Numbered from the stretch's first letter, positions 43,675-52,331 are shown. The stretch is DNA of 64,000 nt from Paenibacillus sp. FSL R10-2734 (GCF_037963865.1 NZ_CP150170.1:4650001-4714000), one strand, 5' to 3'. Notes: generated by a model not told the origin, from the sequence alone. Made by a program: numbers and translations.

Positions 43675-44442
43675 CTAGCAAATTTGTGATCTTACTATGT
43701 TCTGTAATTGTATAAGCTGCTCTCTCAACTTCACAACCTCACCTACTATAATAAGAGCAGGATTGTTGATCTTCATTGCGATTGCCAGCTTATCGATATT
43801 ATCCAGTGTTCCAGTAATAGTCCGTTGGCTAACCGACGTACCATTTTCTATCAGCGCAATCGGAGTTTGAGCATCCTTGCCGTGTAGCAAGAGCTGTTCG
43901 CGAATCTGACTCAGTTGGCTAACCCCCATATAAATAACCAGAGTATCTACGCTATGCGCTAATCGATCCCAACGAATAGGAGCAACATGTTCAGGACAGC
44001 GACTACCAGTTACTACGGCAAAAGAAGCCGCTATGCCACGATGTGTTAAAGGAATCCCCGCGGAGGCGGCTACACCGATTGCAGAGGTTATACCAGGGAT
44101 CACCTCATAAGGAATCCCCGCTTCCACTACAGCCAGCGCTTCTTCCCCACCCCTCCCGAATACAAAGGGGTCTCCTCCTTTAAGGCGAACAACCTTGTTG
44201 CCTTCAGAAGCATATTGAATGAGCAGCCCATTAATTTTCTCCTGCGACATTGAATGCTGACCTGGAGATTTACCACAATAGATTAGTACTACTCCGGCTT
44301 TGCTATAGTTAAGTAGCTCTTCATTTACCAAGCGGTCATATAAAATAACGTCTGCCTCTTGGATACGGCGCATAGCTTTAACCGTAATAAGCTCTATATC
44401 TCCCGGTCCCGCTCCGACAATAGCTACGCATCCCGGCTTCAT
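43675..44442 (-). CDS. cobA: Uroporphyrinogen-III C-methyltransferase
   Basis: 255 residues from the ATG at 44442 (GGAG 7 bases upstream); the longer open frame is not used. Family motifs: VAIVGAGPGDIELITVKAMR, DVILYDRLV, VVRLKGGDPFVFGRGGEEAL, GIPYEVIPGITSAIGVAASA, GIPLTHRGIAASFAVVTG. It methylates uroporphyrinogen III twice, giving precorrin-2 for siroheme, the cofactor of NirB. It is the last gene of the nirB-nirD-nirC-cobA operon, overlapping nirC by 4 bases. Confidence 0.94.
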   Translation of the reverse strand: MKPGCVAIVGAGPGDIELITVKAMRRIQEADVILYDRLVNEELLNYSKAGVVLIYCGKSPGQHSMSQEKINGLLIQYASEGNKVVRLKGGDPFVFGRGGEEALAVVEAGIPYEVIPGITSAIGVAASAGIPLTHRGIAASFAVVTGSRCPEHVAPIRWDRLAHSVDTLVIYMGVSQLSQIREQLLLHGKDAQTPIALIENGTSVSQRTITGTLDNIDKLAIAMKINNPALIIVGEVVKLREQLIQLQNIVRSQIC

Positions 44443-45314
44443 AAGCTTTTCTCCAGCACAGCGTTTTCCAGAACTACGGGGTCTCTGCGACCAACCGATA
44501 AATCTGAAGCCTGAGCTAATTGACTGTCCTTGGAACTTTTTTGTGAGAGATATAATAGAATTCCGGTAAACAGGACCCCCCCTATAAAATTGCCTAGTAG
44601 AACAGGAATACCGTTCCATAACCACCAGTCACCAAAGCTAACACTCGCACCAAGCATCATCCCCGCGGGGATTACGAACATATTTACAACGGTGTGCTCA
44701 AACCCCTGTCCAAAGAAGGTTAAGATGGGCAACCACATGGCAATTATTTTGCCGGAGGTAGCGCTCGAAGTCATAGCCATAACTGCGCCCAAGGTAACCA
44801 TCCAGTTACAGAGCATAGCTTTAATAATAACCAACAGCATTCCGTCTCCACCCATATTTTTATAAGCGATGGTCTTGGCTTCACTTGTATTAATTAGAGT
44901 TTGAATCATCGGGTTACTCATATCCGTCCCCATCTTAGTAATCGTAAGACCGTAAAGGACAGCATATACCGCACAACCGAGCAAATGTCCGATGATCACC
45001 CACAAATAGTTATTCAACATTCGTTTAACTGTTGTTTTCTTCTCCAGAACCGCCAAAGGTATTAGCGCGAAGCTACCTGTTACTAGCTCTAGACCGAGCA
45101 GAATAATCATTACAAACCCTACTGGAAAAATAATAGCTCCTACCATAGGAATCTTGGATTGCGCCGCAGCTGTATACGCCAACGTGGTGGCACAAGCTAG
45201 AATCGCTCCACCCAGACTACCTCTCACCAATAGCTGTAAGATAGATAACTCCGCTTTGTTCTTGCCGCTTTCTATCATTGCGTTCAGCACTTCACGCGGT
45301 TTGATATAATCCAT
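44439..45314 (-). CDS. nirC: Formate/nitrite transporter (FNT) family protein, nitrite uptake
   Basis: 291 residues with six membrane helices typical of FNT channels. Conserved stretches: GSLGGAILACATTLAYTAAA, GAIIFPVGFVMIILLGLELV, TGSFALIPLAVLEKKTT, CNWMVTLGAVMAMTS, GFEHTVVNMFVIPAGMMLGA and GNFIGGVLFTGILLYL. The last loop carries the characteristic GxxNxxGG-type motif and the EHTVVNM region near the central histidine. It passes nitrite into the cytosol for NirBD. It sits 30 bases after nirD and overlaps cobA. Confidence 0.92.
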   Translation of the reverse strand: MDYIKPREVLNAMIESGKNKAELSILQLLVRGSLGGAILACATTLAYTAAAQSKIPMVGAIIFPVGFVMIILLGLELVTGSFALIPLAVLEKKTTVKRMLNNYLWVIIGHLLGCAVYAVLYGLTITKMGTDMSNPMIQTLINTSEAKTIAYKNMGGDGMLLVIIKAMLCNWMVTLGAVMAMTSSATSGKIIAMWLPILTFFGQGFEHTVVNMFVIPAGMMLGASVSFGDWWLWNGIPVLLGNFIGGVLFTGILLYLSQKSSKDSQLAQASDLSVGRRDPVVLENAVLEKSL

Positions 45315-45344
45315 GATTATTCCCCCTCTTAATTGGTCTTTTCT

Positions 45345-45662
45345 TTAAATGGTCACATAGATTGAGCCGCTATTCGGATCGACTTCTACCTCAAAAGTAT
45401 TAATACAGCCTTTATCTGGATCCATAGCAACACCGCTATGCAGATCAATCTTCCAGTCGTGCAGCGGGCAGTGAACCTTCGTACCGCATACCATCCCTTC
45501 GGAAAGAGCACCACCTTTATGTGGACATTTATTCTCTACCGCAAGAACCTCACCATCCGAAAGTCGAAAGAGTGCGATCTCCATGTCATTGACTATAAAA
45601 GTTCGCGAACCTCTGGTATCAATATCCGTCACTTTCCCAACGAGCTTTTTGGTCATAGTCAT
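45345..45662 (-). CDS. nirD: Nitrite reductase (NADH) small subunit, Rieske type
   Basis: 105 residues. The complete Rieske [2Fe-2S] motif is present: NKCPHKGG and, 17 residues on, HCPLHDWKIDL. Some NirD proteins lack these ligands; this one keeps them. It partners NirB in reducing nitrite to ammonium. Its start lies 28 bases after nirB. Confidence 0.93.
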   Translation of the reverse strand: MTMTKKLVGKVTDIDTRGSRTFIVNDMEIALFRLSDGEVLAVENKCPHKGGALSEGMVCGTKVHCPLHDWKIDLHSGVAMDPDKGCINTFEVEVDPNSGSIYVTI

Positions 45663-45689
45663 CCTTAATCCCCCTTAAACAGTCTCAAT

Positions 45690-48104
45690 TTACGTGATAG
45701 TTTCGAAATTCTTACGAAGTTCAGACTCATTTATGATTTGTTTCCATGGGTCCGTAGTCCGGCTAAGCACTGTCTCAATTCTTCCCTTGAGCGCCAACCG
45801 CTCTTCGCGGCTTTCAAGAGCTTTCTTTATACTATCCACCCCTACTCGTTCGACCCAGTGTGCGGTTCTCTCATTCCATCCGGCCTCTTCACGGTAATAT
45901 TGTAAAAATGCACTTGCCCATTCGACTACCTCGTCTTCAGTCTTCACTACACATAGAAGATCCGTAGCCCTTACATGCACGCCTCCATTCCCACCAATAT
46001 GCAGCTCCCATCCACCATCTATCGCAACAACACCAAAGTCTTTAATCGTTGCTTCCGCGCAATTACGGGGGCAGCCGGACACAGCGAGCTTCACTTTACC
46101 CGGCGTATTCAGGCGTTCGAATTGTTTCTCTAGTGTAATTCCCATACTGATTGAATCCTGGGTACCGAATCGGCAAAAGGTAGATCCTACACAGGTCTTC
46201 ACTGTGCGCAGTGTTTTGCCATAAGCATGACCTGAAGGCATATCTAGCTCCTCCCACATCTTGGGTAAATCTTCTTTCTTAACACCGAGTAAATCCAGTC
46301 TTTGGCCTCCGGTAAACTTCACCATTGGAACATCAAACTTCTCGGCAACCTCTGCGATTTTTTTCAATTCCGAGGGTGAGGTTACACCGCCATAAATACG
46401 TGGAACCACAGAGTAAGTCCCATCCTTCTGGATGTTGGCGTGATAACGCTCATTCGTATAACGAGACTCTTTCTCGTCTACATAATCCTCCGGCCACAAC
46501 ATACCTAGATAATAATTAAGAGAAGGGCGACATTTCGCACAGCCTTCCTCCTGCCCCCATTCCAGAACGTTCATCACTTCTTTGACCGTCATTAGCTTCA
46601 TTCTTTTAATCTCAGAAACAATCTCATCACGATTCAGCGTTGTGCAGCCACAAATTCCTTCTTTAACTACCGTGACCGAATCGCCTGCATACAGTTGCAA
46701 TAATCCTTCCACAAGTGGCTTACAACCTCCACAGGAAGCAGATGCTTTGGTGCAAGCTTTAATTTGCCCTACGCTGTTACAGCCTCCAGACCCTATCGCT
46801 TCAGCAATTGTCCCTTTAGAAACTCCATTACATCCACAAATGATTTCATCATCCGGCATAGCTTCCAACCGATTCCCCTGTGTAGAGGAGAGCACATCCG
46901 CAGAGATTCCTAACAGAAGTTCCTTTTCCCTTCCTTTAACACTCTCTTTATTCTTAATGATCGAGAACAACCCCGCACCGTCGCCGGTGTCACCAAATAA
47001 TACAGCTCCGATCAATACGTCATCTTGTATAACCAGCTTCTTGTAGACTCCTTCGATCTCATCCTGATATCGCAGTGATCTAGAGCCGGCCGGCTCAGCA
47101 AATTGTCCTGCTGAGAACACATCCACACCGGATACTTTCAGTTTGGTTGAAGTTACTGAACCCGTATATCCTTCTACTTTTACTCCAGCCAGCCTTTTTG
47201 CTAATACAGCACCTTGTTCATATAAAGGAGCCACAAGACCGTACGCGATCCCACGGTGCTCTGCACATTCACCCAGAGCAAAGATACCAGGAATATTCGT
47301 TTCCATATAATCATTCACGATAATTCCGCGGTTGATCTGCACACCACTCTTCTTCGCCAATTCAACATTTGGCTTGATGCCCACTGCCATAACAATAAGA
47401 TCCGCATCGGCTGTGCTACCATCAGTGAATAGCAAACCCTTGACTCTCTTCTTCCCTAAGATCGCCTCCGACTGCTTGTGCAGCAGAAACCTCATCCCTT
47501 GAGCTTCCAGCTCTCTTCTTAGCATTATAGATGCAGCTTCATCCAGCTGGCGCTCCATAATATAATCGTGGATATGCACCACAGTGACTTCCATTCCGAG
47601 ATGCAAAAGACCTCGTGCCGCTTCCAGTCCAAGTAGCCCCGCACCGATAACAATTGCTTTTTTAAAAGATTCCGCAGTTTTTTGCATCATCTGGCAATCC
47701 TTTATATCGCGAAAAGCAATAACACCTTCTTTATCCGCACCAGGGATCGACAACATAAAAGGATTTGAGCCTGTCGCTAAAATCAACTCATCGTAGGGAG
47801 CAACTATCCCTTTATCCGAATATACCTTACGACGCTCACTGTCTATTGAAATCACCGTATGACCCATATGCAACTTAATTCCTTGGCTGTGATACCATTC
47901 CAAATCATTGATGATAATCTCATTCATTTTCGCCCCACCGGCTAGAACGGAAGACAACATAATCCGGTTATAGTTTGGATAAGGCTCCGAGCCAAATATC
48001 GTAATCTCATACCCCTCAGGATTTAACTTAAGTAAATGTTCAATCATACGAACCCCTGCCATGCCATTACCGACCAACACCAGTTTCTTGCGAGCAGCTG
48101 TCAT
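45690..48104 (-). CDS. nirB: Nitrite reductase (NADH) large subunit
   Basis: 804 residues. The N-terminal FAD/NAD(P) module has VGNGMAGVRMIEHL (about 12-25) and a second Rossmann motif AIVIGAGLLGLEAARGL. Two BFD-like [2Fe-2S] segments follow (EIICGCNGVSKGTIAEAI, about 415). The C-terminal siroheme / [4Fe-4S] domain has the four Cys in CVGSTFCRFGTQDS and SGCPRNCAEA. It carries electrons from NADH to siroheme and reduces nitrite by six electrons in the cytosol. Its leader RNA contains the ANTAR antiterminator described at 48135-48240. Confidence 0.96.
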   Translation of the reverse strand: MTAARKKLVLVGNGMAGVRMIEHLLKLNPEGYEITIFGSEPYPNYNRIMLSSVLAGGAKMNEIIINDLEWYHSQGIKLHMGHTVISIDSERRKVYSDKGIVAPYDELILATGSNPFMLSIPGADKEGVIAFRDIKDCQMMQKTAESFKKAIVIGAGLLGLEAARGLLHLGMEVTVVHIHDYIMERQLDEAASIMLRRELEAQGMRFLLHKQSEAILGKKRVKGLLFTDGSTADADLIVMAVGIKPNVELAKKSGVQINRGIIVNDYMETNIPGIFALGECAEHRGIAYGLVAPLYEQGAVLAKRLAGVKVEGYTGSVTSTKLKVSGVDVFSAGQFAEPAGSRSLRYQDEIEGVYKKLVIQDDVLIGAVLFGDTGDGAGLFSIIKNKESVKGREKELLLGISADVLSSTQGNRLEAMPDDEIICGCNGVSKGTIAEAIGSGGCNSVGQIKACTKASASCGGCKPLVEGLLQLYAGDSVTVVKEGICGCTTLNRDEIVSEIKRMKLMTVKEVMNVLEWGQEEGCAKCRPSLNYYLGMLWPEDYVDEKESRYTNERYHANIQKDGTYSVVPRIYGGVTSPSELKKIAEVAEKFDVPMVKFTGGQRLDLLGVKKEDLPKMWEELDMPSGHAYGKTLRTVKTCVGSTFCRFGTQDSISMGITLEKQFERLNTPGKVKLAVSGCPRNCAEATIKDFGVVAIDGGWELHIGGNGGVHVRATDLLCVVKTEDEVVEWASAFLQYYREEAGWNERTAHWVERVGVDSIKKALESREERLALKGRIETVLSRTTDPWKQIINESELRKNFETIT

Positions 48105-48134
48105 CTATATCTCTCTCCTCTCCGATTGGAAAAC

Positions 48135-48197
48135 CCAAAAAGCCCGCTCCACTCCGCACGGAAACATACATTTCCATTGCGAGATGTGAAAGCAGGC
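48135..48197 (-). terminator. Conditional terminator in the nirB leader
   Basis: On the minus strand, GCCTGCTTTCAC and CTCGCA pair with TGCGGAG and GTGGAGCGGGC, enclosing an inner hairpin GGAAA-TGTATG-TTTCC; TTTTTGGGTTTT follows. It lies about 30 bases before the nirB start. Its outer 5' arm (48190-48197) is shared with the second ANTAR hairpin, so the two cannot coexist. Confidence 0.88.
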
Positions 48198-48240
48198 GCC
48201 ATTGCCGCTTCAATCGAATACACCGTTGTATTCGTGATTG
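48190..48240 (-). ncRNA. ANTAR-type two-hairpin antiterminator in the nirB leader
   Basis: On the minus strand, hairpin P1 (48240-48211) has stem CGAATAC/GTATTCG extended by CAAT/ATTG and a 6-base loop AACGGT. Hairpin P2 (48210-48190) follows at once, with stem AAGC-GGC / GCC-t-GCTT and loop AATGGC. Both loops have A at position 1 and G at position 4, the invariant bases of ANTAR target RNAs such as those of EutV and NasR. P2 formation sequesters the left arm of the terminator. Confidence 0.86.
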
Positions 48241-48257
48241 ATTCATTTGATAAAACG

Positions 48258-48287
48258 ACTATACAACAGGAACTCACTTAACGTCAA
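48258..48287 (-). promoter_or_regulatory. Promoter of the nir operon
   Basis: On the minus strand, -35 TTGACG (48287-48282) and -10 TATAGT (48263-48258), 18 bases apart. Transcription would begin just upstream of hairpin P1, placing the whole antiterminator in the leader. Confidence 0.75.
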
Positions 48288-48387
48288 CAATTATGACATA
48301 TAAAATTTTTATATCTTAAACACATCGACATTCTCGAATATATATGTTATATAAAATAACATCATAGTTAAGAAAGGGCGTCGAACT

Positions 48388-48984
48388 ATGCATTCCCTGT
48401 TGATCATTCATAACAGCATGACAGAGAAGGACACAGCCGAGCGCTCAACTAGTTCACCGGACGCCGTTCTTCGTTCCTCCGGATATATTGTCACCACGGC
48501 CTTTACACAAGAAGAAGCTGTGACACAGATCAAAGATGCTGACGCCTCCATACTCCATTTACCCATCACAGAAATGAATAGCTGGGGAACCTTACTTATG
48601 CGTCATAAGATTGCACCAATTCTTTGGTGGTGTACCGACGAAACAGCCACGTTATCTCTTGCTGCATGTGAAGATAACATCATGGTGGATGGTGTGTTGT
48701 CTCCTACCATGCTTTCACAGGAGATTCATTGGATTCTTCATTTCAGTGCCAAACAATGCTTTGAACGGCAACAATGGCTTAAAGAGCGAGAACAACTACA
48801 TGCCCGGATCGAAGAACGAAAATGGATTGATATGGCTAAAGGAATTCTGTCAAAGGTTAAGAACATTTCCGAATCCGAAGCGTATGATCTTCTCCGTAAA
48901 CAAGCTATGAATGAACGCAAGCGCATGGTTGATGTTGCTACTTCAATCATTAAAGTATATCAATTACTGCAAGATCAAAACTGA
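48388..48984 (+). CDS. ANTAR-domain antiterminator with degenerate receiver
   Basis: 198 residues. Residues about 1-120 resemble a response-regulator receiver, but the strand that normally carries the phospho-acceptor Asp reads ADASILHLPITEMNSWG, with no Asp at that place. A coiled-coil linker (QCFERQQWLKEREQLHARIE) leads to a C-terminal ANTAR domain (about 140-195: ERKWIDMAKGILSKVKNISE, then SEAYDLLRKQAMNERKRMVD, VATSIIKVYQ). ANTAR domains bind paired hexaloop hairpins and prevent termination. It is divergent from nirB, whose leader contains such a pair. It is followed 6 bases later by a TrpD2-like gene, in one operon. How it senses nitrite or nitrate is not evident. Confidence 0.9.
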   Translation: MHSLLIIHNSMTEKDTAERSTSSPDAVLRSSGYIVTTAFTQEEAVTQIKDADASILHLPITEMNSWGTLLMRHKIAPILWWCTDETATLSLAACEDNIMVDGVLSPTMLSQEIHWILHFSAKQCFERQQWLKEREQLHARIEERKWIDMAKGILSKVKNISESEAYDLLRKQAMNERKRMVDVATSIIKVYQLLQDQN

Positions 48985-48990
48985 GGGGGA

Positions 48991-50049
48991 ATGCATCCTA
49001 TGATCAACCTATTAAAAGAAGTGGCCAGAGGCAAACGAGGCGCTCGAGATCTCAATTATGAAGAATCTCTATTTGCCGCGGAGTCCATTCTCCGTCAAAC
49101 GGCATCGCCTGCCCAAATTGGTGCTTTTCTGATTGCCGAGCGCATTAAGCTAGAAAGCATGGAAGAACTAGAAGCATTCGTCTACGTCTGCCGTAAATAC
49201 GCGCACCGGGAATCACGACTTGAGCAGGGACTTGATTGTGCCGGTCCTTATGATGGAAGAAAATCCTCATTCATTGCAACTTTTCCCACTGCATTTCTAT
49301 TGTCAGCTGCCGGACTGCCTGTCACCCTACATAGCTCTGCTTCTCTACCACCCAAATGGGGAATCACCTTACTGGATATCATTCATGAATCCGGCATCAA
49401 GAGCACAGCTTTAGGACGCACAAACGCCATCGCTGCCGCCTACGAGAGTGGTGTGCTATTCGTTGATGCTGAAAAATGGTGCCCTCCTCTCGGCGAAATT
49501 CGCACCATCCGTGAGGAAATTGGCATGAGAACCATATTTAATACAGCAGAGAAGCTAATTGACTACGCCTGTTCTCCTTTTATTGTCTTCGGTATATACC
49601 ACAATACAGTCTTCGACCGGTTATCTAGGTTACTAATAAAGCTAGGCTATCAAAGGGCGTTAATCGTCCAAGGCGTGGAAGGCTCAGAGGACCTTTACAT
49701 TGACCGACCGACCCGTGTATATACAATTGAAAAAGGTGTTGCAGCTCTTGATATCATTGATCCTGAAGTACTGGGTTTAGATACTACAGTTCCTGAAGTG
49801 CATTGGACCTCACAGCAACAGCTAGAAACTGCTGAGGCTGTTCTACAGGGCGGCGGTCACATGGCCTTCAATAATCAAACACTACTGAACGGTGCCGCAA
49901 GACTACATTTAGCTGGTAAGGTCAATTCAATCGAGGAAGGGCTATATACCTGCAAAAACTTACTGGATAATGGTGAAGCATGGAGCGTCTATATGAAATG
50001 GAGGGGAGCACTTCTCGGCAGCAAAACAGGTGCTATAGGTCCAGTATAA
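48991..50049 (+). CDS. TrpD2-like (anthranilate phosphoribosyltransferase-like, YbiB type) protein
   Basis: 352 residues with the class IV glycosyltransferase fold: N-terminal helical part (DLNYEESLFAAESILRQTAS, PAQIGAFLIAERIKLESMEE) and the large domain. The PRPP-binding GTGGD motif of true TrpD is replaced by CAGPYDGRKSS, and the later KHGNR-type motif reads TLHSSASLPPKWG. E. coli YbiB of this class binds nucleic acid rather than PRPP, so an enzymatic TrpD role is unlikely. The ribosome site is GAGGGGGAA. It is encoded directly after the ANTAR gene, suggesting a role in nitrite control or nucleic-acid binding (inference). Confidence 0.82.
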   Translation: MHPMINLLKEVARGKRGARDLNYEESLFAAESILRQTASPAQIGAFLIAERIKLESMEELEAFVYVCRKYAHRESRLEQGLDCAGPYDGRKSSFIATFPTAFLLSAAGLPVTLHSSASLPPKWGITLLDIIHESGIKSTALGRTNAIAAAYESGVLFVDAEKWCPPLGEIRTIREEIGMRTIFNTAEKLIDYACSPFIVFGIYHNTVFDRLSRLLIKLGYQRALIVQGVEGSEDLYIDRPTRVYTIEKGVAALDIIDPEVLGLDTTVPEVHWTSQQQLETAEAVLQGGGHMAFNNQTLLNGAARLHLAGKVNSIEEGLYTCKNLLDNGEAWSVYMKWRGALLGSKTGAIGPV

Positions 50050-50130
50050 AAGAACCCTTAGCTTTCTCTTTCACTCATAATATGTAATATTAAGTAAAAT
50101 TAACTTGTGAATCCCGTAGACTTAGCGTAA

Positions 50131-50160
50131 TATATAGTAATAATTTACTATATAGGAGGG
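50131..50160 (+). promoter_or_regulatory. Inverted repeat and ribosome site before the 41-aa gene
   Basis: TATATAGTAA and TTACTATATA flank a 4-base centre, followed by AGGAGGG. The repeat could be an operator or a leader hairpin occluding the ribosome site. Confidence 0.45.
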
Positions 50161-50171
50161 TCTAATAGACT

Positions 50172-50297
50172 ATGCCTTCATATTATTTCAAAGAAGTATG
50201 GACACCTTTGCGCTGGGTTGGTATCAAATTATTTCGAGATGATGATGGATTCCTTTGGATTAAATGGTGGGCAAAGCCTAGAAAAAGACTACGGTAA
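50172..50297 (+). CDS. Small basic, aromatic protein, 41 aa
   Basis: The ATG lies 11 bases after AGGAGGG. The product starts MPSYYFKEVWTPLRWVGIKL and ends with a basic KWWAKPRKRLR; it has no membrane span. Tryptophan and arginine are abundant. No family is recognised. It is isolated between trpD2-like and the pentapeptide gene. The rest of the 50050-50378 interval shows no other gene; an imperfect AGGGGAgTCA/TGATTCCCCT stem at about 50334-50374 may end the pentapeptide transcript. Confidence 0.5.
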   Translation: MPSYYFKEVWTPLRWVGIKLFRDDDGFLWIKWWAKPRKRLR

Positions 50298-50378
50298 AGC
50301 CTTCAATTGCTTATGCAATAATACATAGATAATAGGGGAATCAATCGCTATCACACTAGCAGCTGACTCCCCTAATTC

Positions 50379-51008
50379 TTAGTTCCCTACCTTAGCTCCA
50401 AAAGAGCGTGCCAACAGAACAGCCTGATCTATATCCATACGAACTCCCTGTAAATCCAGACTTTTTAAATCAATCCCCTCAAGAGTGGCGTCCCGCAGAT
50501 CAGCCCCCTTTAGCTTGCATTGAGACAACTGCACACGACTTAAATCAGCTCCGCGCAGATCACTTTTTTGCAAATTACAGCCCATTAAATCCGCTTCCGT
50601 AAATCGAATCCCACGCAGATCCTGTCTGCTAAGATTGGTATGTCTTAGGTTCGTGTAGGACCAATCCCCTCCAATAAGGGTAATCCCGTCCAAATAAGCA
50701 TTTGAGAAATCAGATCCTACCATTTTACAATCTTCAAATTTCGATACGAACAGATTTGCTCCCGTGAACTTACAGTTAGTAAAAGCCGAGCCTTTATGGT
50801 GTGACGCATTGAGCATGGCTCCAGTAAAATCGCAATCTACAAATCGACAACCGATGGTATTCATCTCTTCCATAGAGCTTCCTTTGAAGGAGCACTGCTC
50901 AAATGTACAGTTATTTAACTCCCCATCCTGCAAACTTCCTTGGTCAAAATTGTGTTTTTGAAACGTTTCATTAAGGTATTGGTACATATCGAGTCTCATC
51001 ACCTTCAT
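50379..51008 (-). CDS. Pentapeptide repeat protein
   Basis: 209 residues almost wholly of A(D/N)LxX-type pentapeptides (for example NCTFEQCSFKGSSMEEM, ANLFVSKFEDCKMVGSDFSN, ADLMGCNLQKSDLRGADLSR, ADLRDATLEGIDLKSLDLQG), predicting a right-handed quadrilateral beta helix. Some such proteins (Qnr, MfpA) mimic DNA and protect gyrase; most have no known role. The start is uncertain among ATGs at 51008, 50999 and 50987, as none has a strong ribosome site. It is probably monocistronic. Confidence 0.87.
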   Translation of the reverse strand: MKVMRLDMYQYLNETFQKHNFDQGSLQDGELNNCTFEQCSFKGSSMEEMNTIGCRFVDCDFTGAMLNASHHKGSAFTNCKFTGANLFVSKFEDCKMVGSDFSNAYLDGITLIGGDWSYTNLRHTNLSRQDLRGIRFTEADLMGCNLQKSDLRGADLSRVQLSQCKLKGADLRDATLEGIDLKSLDLQGVRMDIDQAVLLARSFGAKVGN

Positions 51009-51110
51009 TAGAATTAAATAAATCCATTCTTATTAAAAATAGCACTTTAGTAGATTGTTCTCAACAATCCCTTTCGATATAATAGCAAATAAACGATAGG
51101 GAGGGAAATT

Positions 51111-51491
51111 ATGGATGTGTCCAGCAGGAAAGAACCATTCCGCTATGTAATGAACCAGCCGCTTGAATGCTGGATTGAAGTTCCAATAAGTAATAACGGC
51201 CCAGGTGCAGGAAAGCTAACAGAAGCTGTATTGCTTGATCTTAGCCGATCCGGCTGCAAGGTGCGCACCCCTCTAAATCTTCGATTCACGGCGGGCGATA
51301 CAAAGCTAATCATTCATCTTCAATTAAACGAAGAAAAACTTCAACTCGTGGGTAGCGTTCGTTGGGGCTGGATGTTCGGACTCGGCCAGTACCAATATGG
51401 AGTTAAACTTAAATTGAACGAGGACGAAGAAGAACGGCTACATAGAGAACTCGATATATGGACAGCCTCACTGCAAGCAGAGGGGTTGTAG
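51111..51491 (+). CDS. PilZ domain protein
   Basis: 126 residues, single PilZ domain. The c-di-GMP signature is partial: an N-terminal basic KEPFRYVMN in place of RxxxR, and LLDLSRSGCKVRTP matching the D/NxSxxG motif (about residues 43-50). Later strands (KLQLVGSVRWGWMFGLGQYQ, YGVKLKLNEDEEERL) fit. It may bind c-di-GMP or be a degenerate adaptor. GGGAGGG precedes the ATG; an intrinsic terminator follows. Confidence 0.85.
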   Translation: MDVSSRKEPFRYVMNQPLECWIEVPISNNGPGAGKLTEAVLLDLSRSGCKVRTPLNLRFTAGDTKLIIHLQLNEEKLQLVGSVRWGWMFGLGQYQYGVKLKLNEDEEERLHRELDIWTASLQAEGL

Positions 51492-51504
51492 AATTCAAAA
51501 TAAC

Positions 51505-51537
51505 AGATGCCCTCCTCATGGGAAGGCGTCTTTTTTT
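51505..51537 (+). terminator. Intrinsic terminator of the PilZ gene
   Basis: AGATGCCCTCC pairs with GGGAAGGCGTCT around a 4-base loop, followed by seven T. Confidence 0.85.
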
Positions 51538-51540
51538 GCA

Positions 51541-51577
51541 CAAAAACGAAGGCAAAGCTAATTAGCTCCGCCTTCGT
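51541..51577 (-). terminator. Intrinsic terminator of the double-ABC operon
   Basis: On the minus strand, ACGAAGGC pairs with GCCTTCGT, enclosing the palindrome AGCTAATTAGCT; TTTTT follows. Confidence 0.85.
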
Positions 51578-51602
51578 GCTATGATCTGTATGAGTTATGC
51601 GC

Positions 51603-52331
51603 TTATAACTCAACTCTTTTCTTAACGAGTTTAACAATCACAAATATTAGAATTGCTGCAATCGTTGCTTCGAACAGGATTGGAAGTAAACCAAGAAAAT
51701 ACTGAGGAATTTCAATTTCATTTAAATTAGCTCCACCCTCAGTCACCTCAAACCGGAACGCACTTTCAAAAGAGATAAATTCATGATCGAACATCCAAGT
51801 CTCTAAAAATGAGATTATATTTTGAATTATAAAAAATGCTACTAACCCTATCCATACTTTCCCTTTAACTCTCACACTCCGTGCAACAGTTATGGAAAAC
51901 ATCACGAGTAACATAGAGAAGGCGGATGCCCACAAGATCATTAACACTGCATACGAAGAAACCGACCAGAAATCCTCCGGTAAAAATGAAGACGAAATCA
52001 TCATTATATACACGCATAAATGAATATAAGCAATTATAAATAACCCGAGCAACAAACCTAAAAACAGCAGTACCGGTGACATAACCGTATGCAAGACTGG
52101 TAATGGTACGAGTCTCCGATTGTATAAACTCAAGTTCTGATTAAAGGTACGTAAAGTAAGAAAAAGAAGAACTACTCCCGCTACGACATAGGTAGTGATG
52201 TTCATCATAAACATTTCCTGATCCGAATTAATTGTAAAGCCTATCACAAACTGCACAAGAATGGTGATTACAAAAACGGCAAGAAATTTATCCCTATCTC
52301 GTCTAAAATCATACTTCACTAGCTTTAGCAT
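51603..52331 (-). CDS. ABC transporter membrane protein
   Basis: 242 residues with six hydrophobic spans (FLAVFVITILVQFVIGFTI, ITTYVVAGVVLLFLTL, VMSPVLLFLGLLLGLFIIAY, SSYAVLMILWASAFSMLLVM, VWIGLVAFFIIQNIISFL, LPILFEATIAAILIFVIVKL). It overlaps the ATPase gene upstream by 7 bases and is the last gene of a five-gene minus-strand operon. Substrate unknown. Confidence 0.78.
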   Translation of the reverse strand: MLKLVKYDFRRDRDKFLAVFVITILVQFVIGFTINSDQEMFMMNITTYVVAGVVLLFLTLRTFNQNLSLYNRRLVPLPVLHTVMSPVLLFLGLLLGLFIIAYIHLCVYIMMISSSFLPEDFWSVSSYAVLMILWASAFSMLLVMFSITVARSVRVKGKVWIGLVAFFIIQNIISFLETWMFDHEFISFESAFRFEVTEGGANLNEIEIPQYFLGLLPILFEATIAAILIFVIVKLVKKRVEL

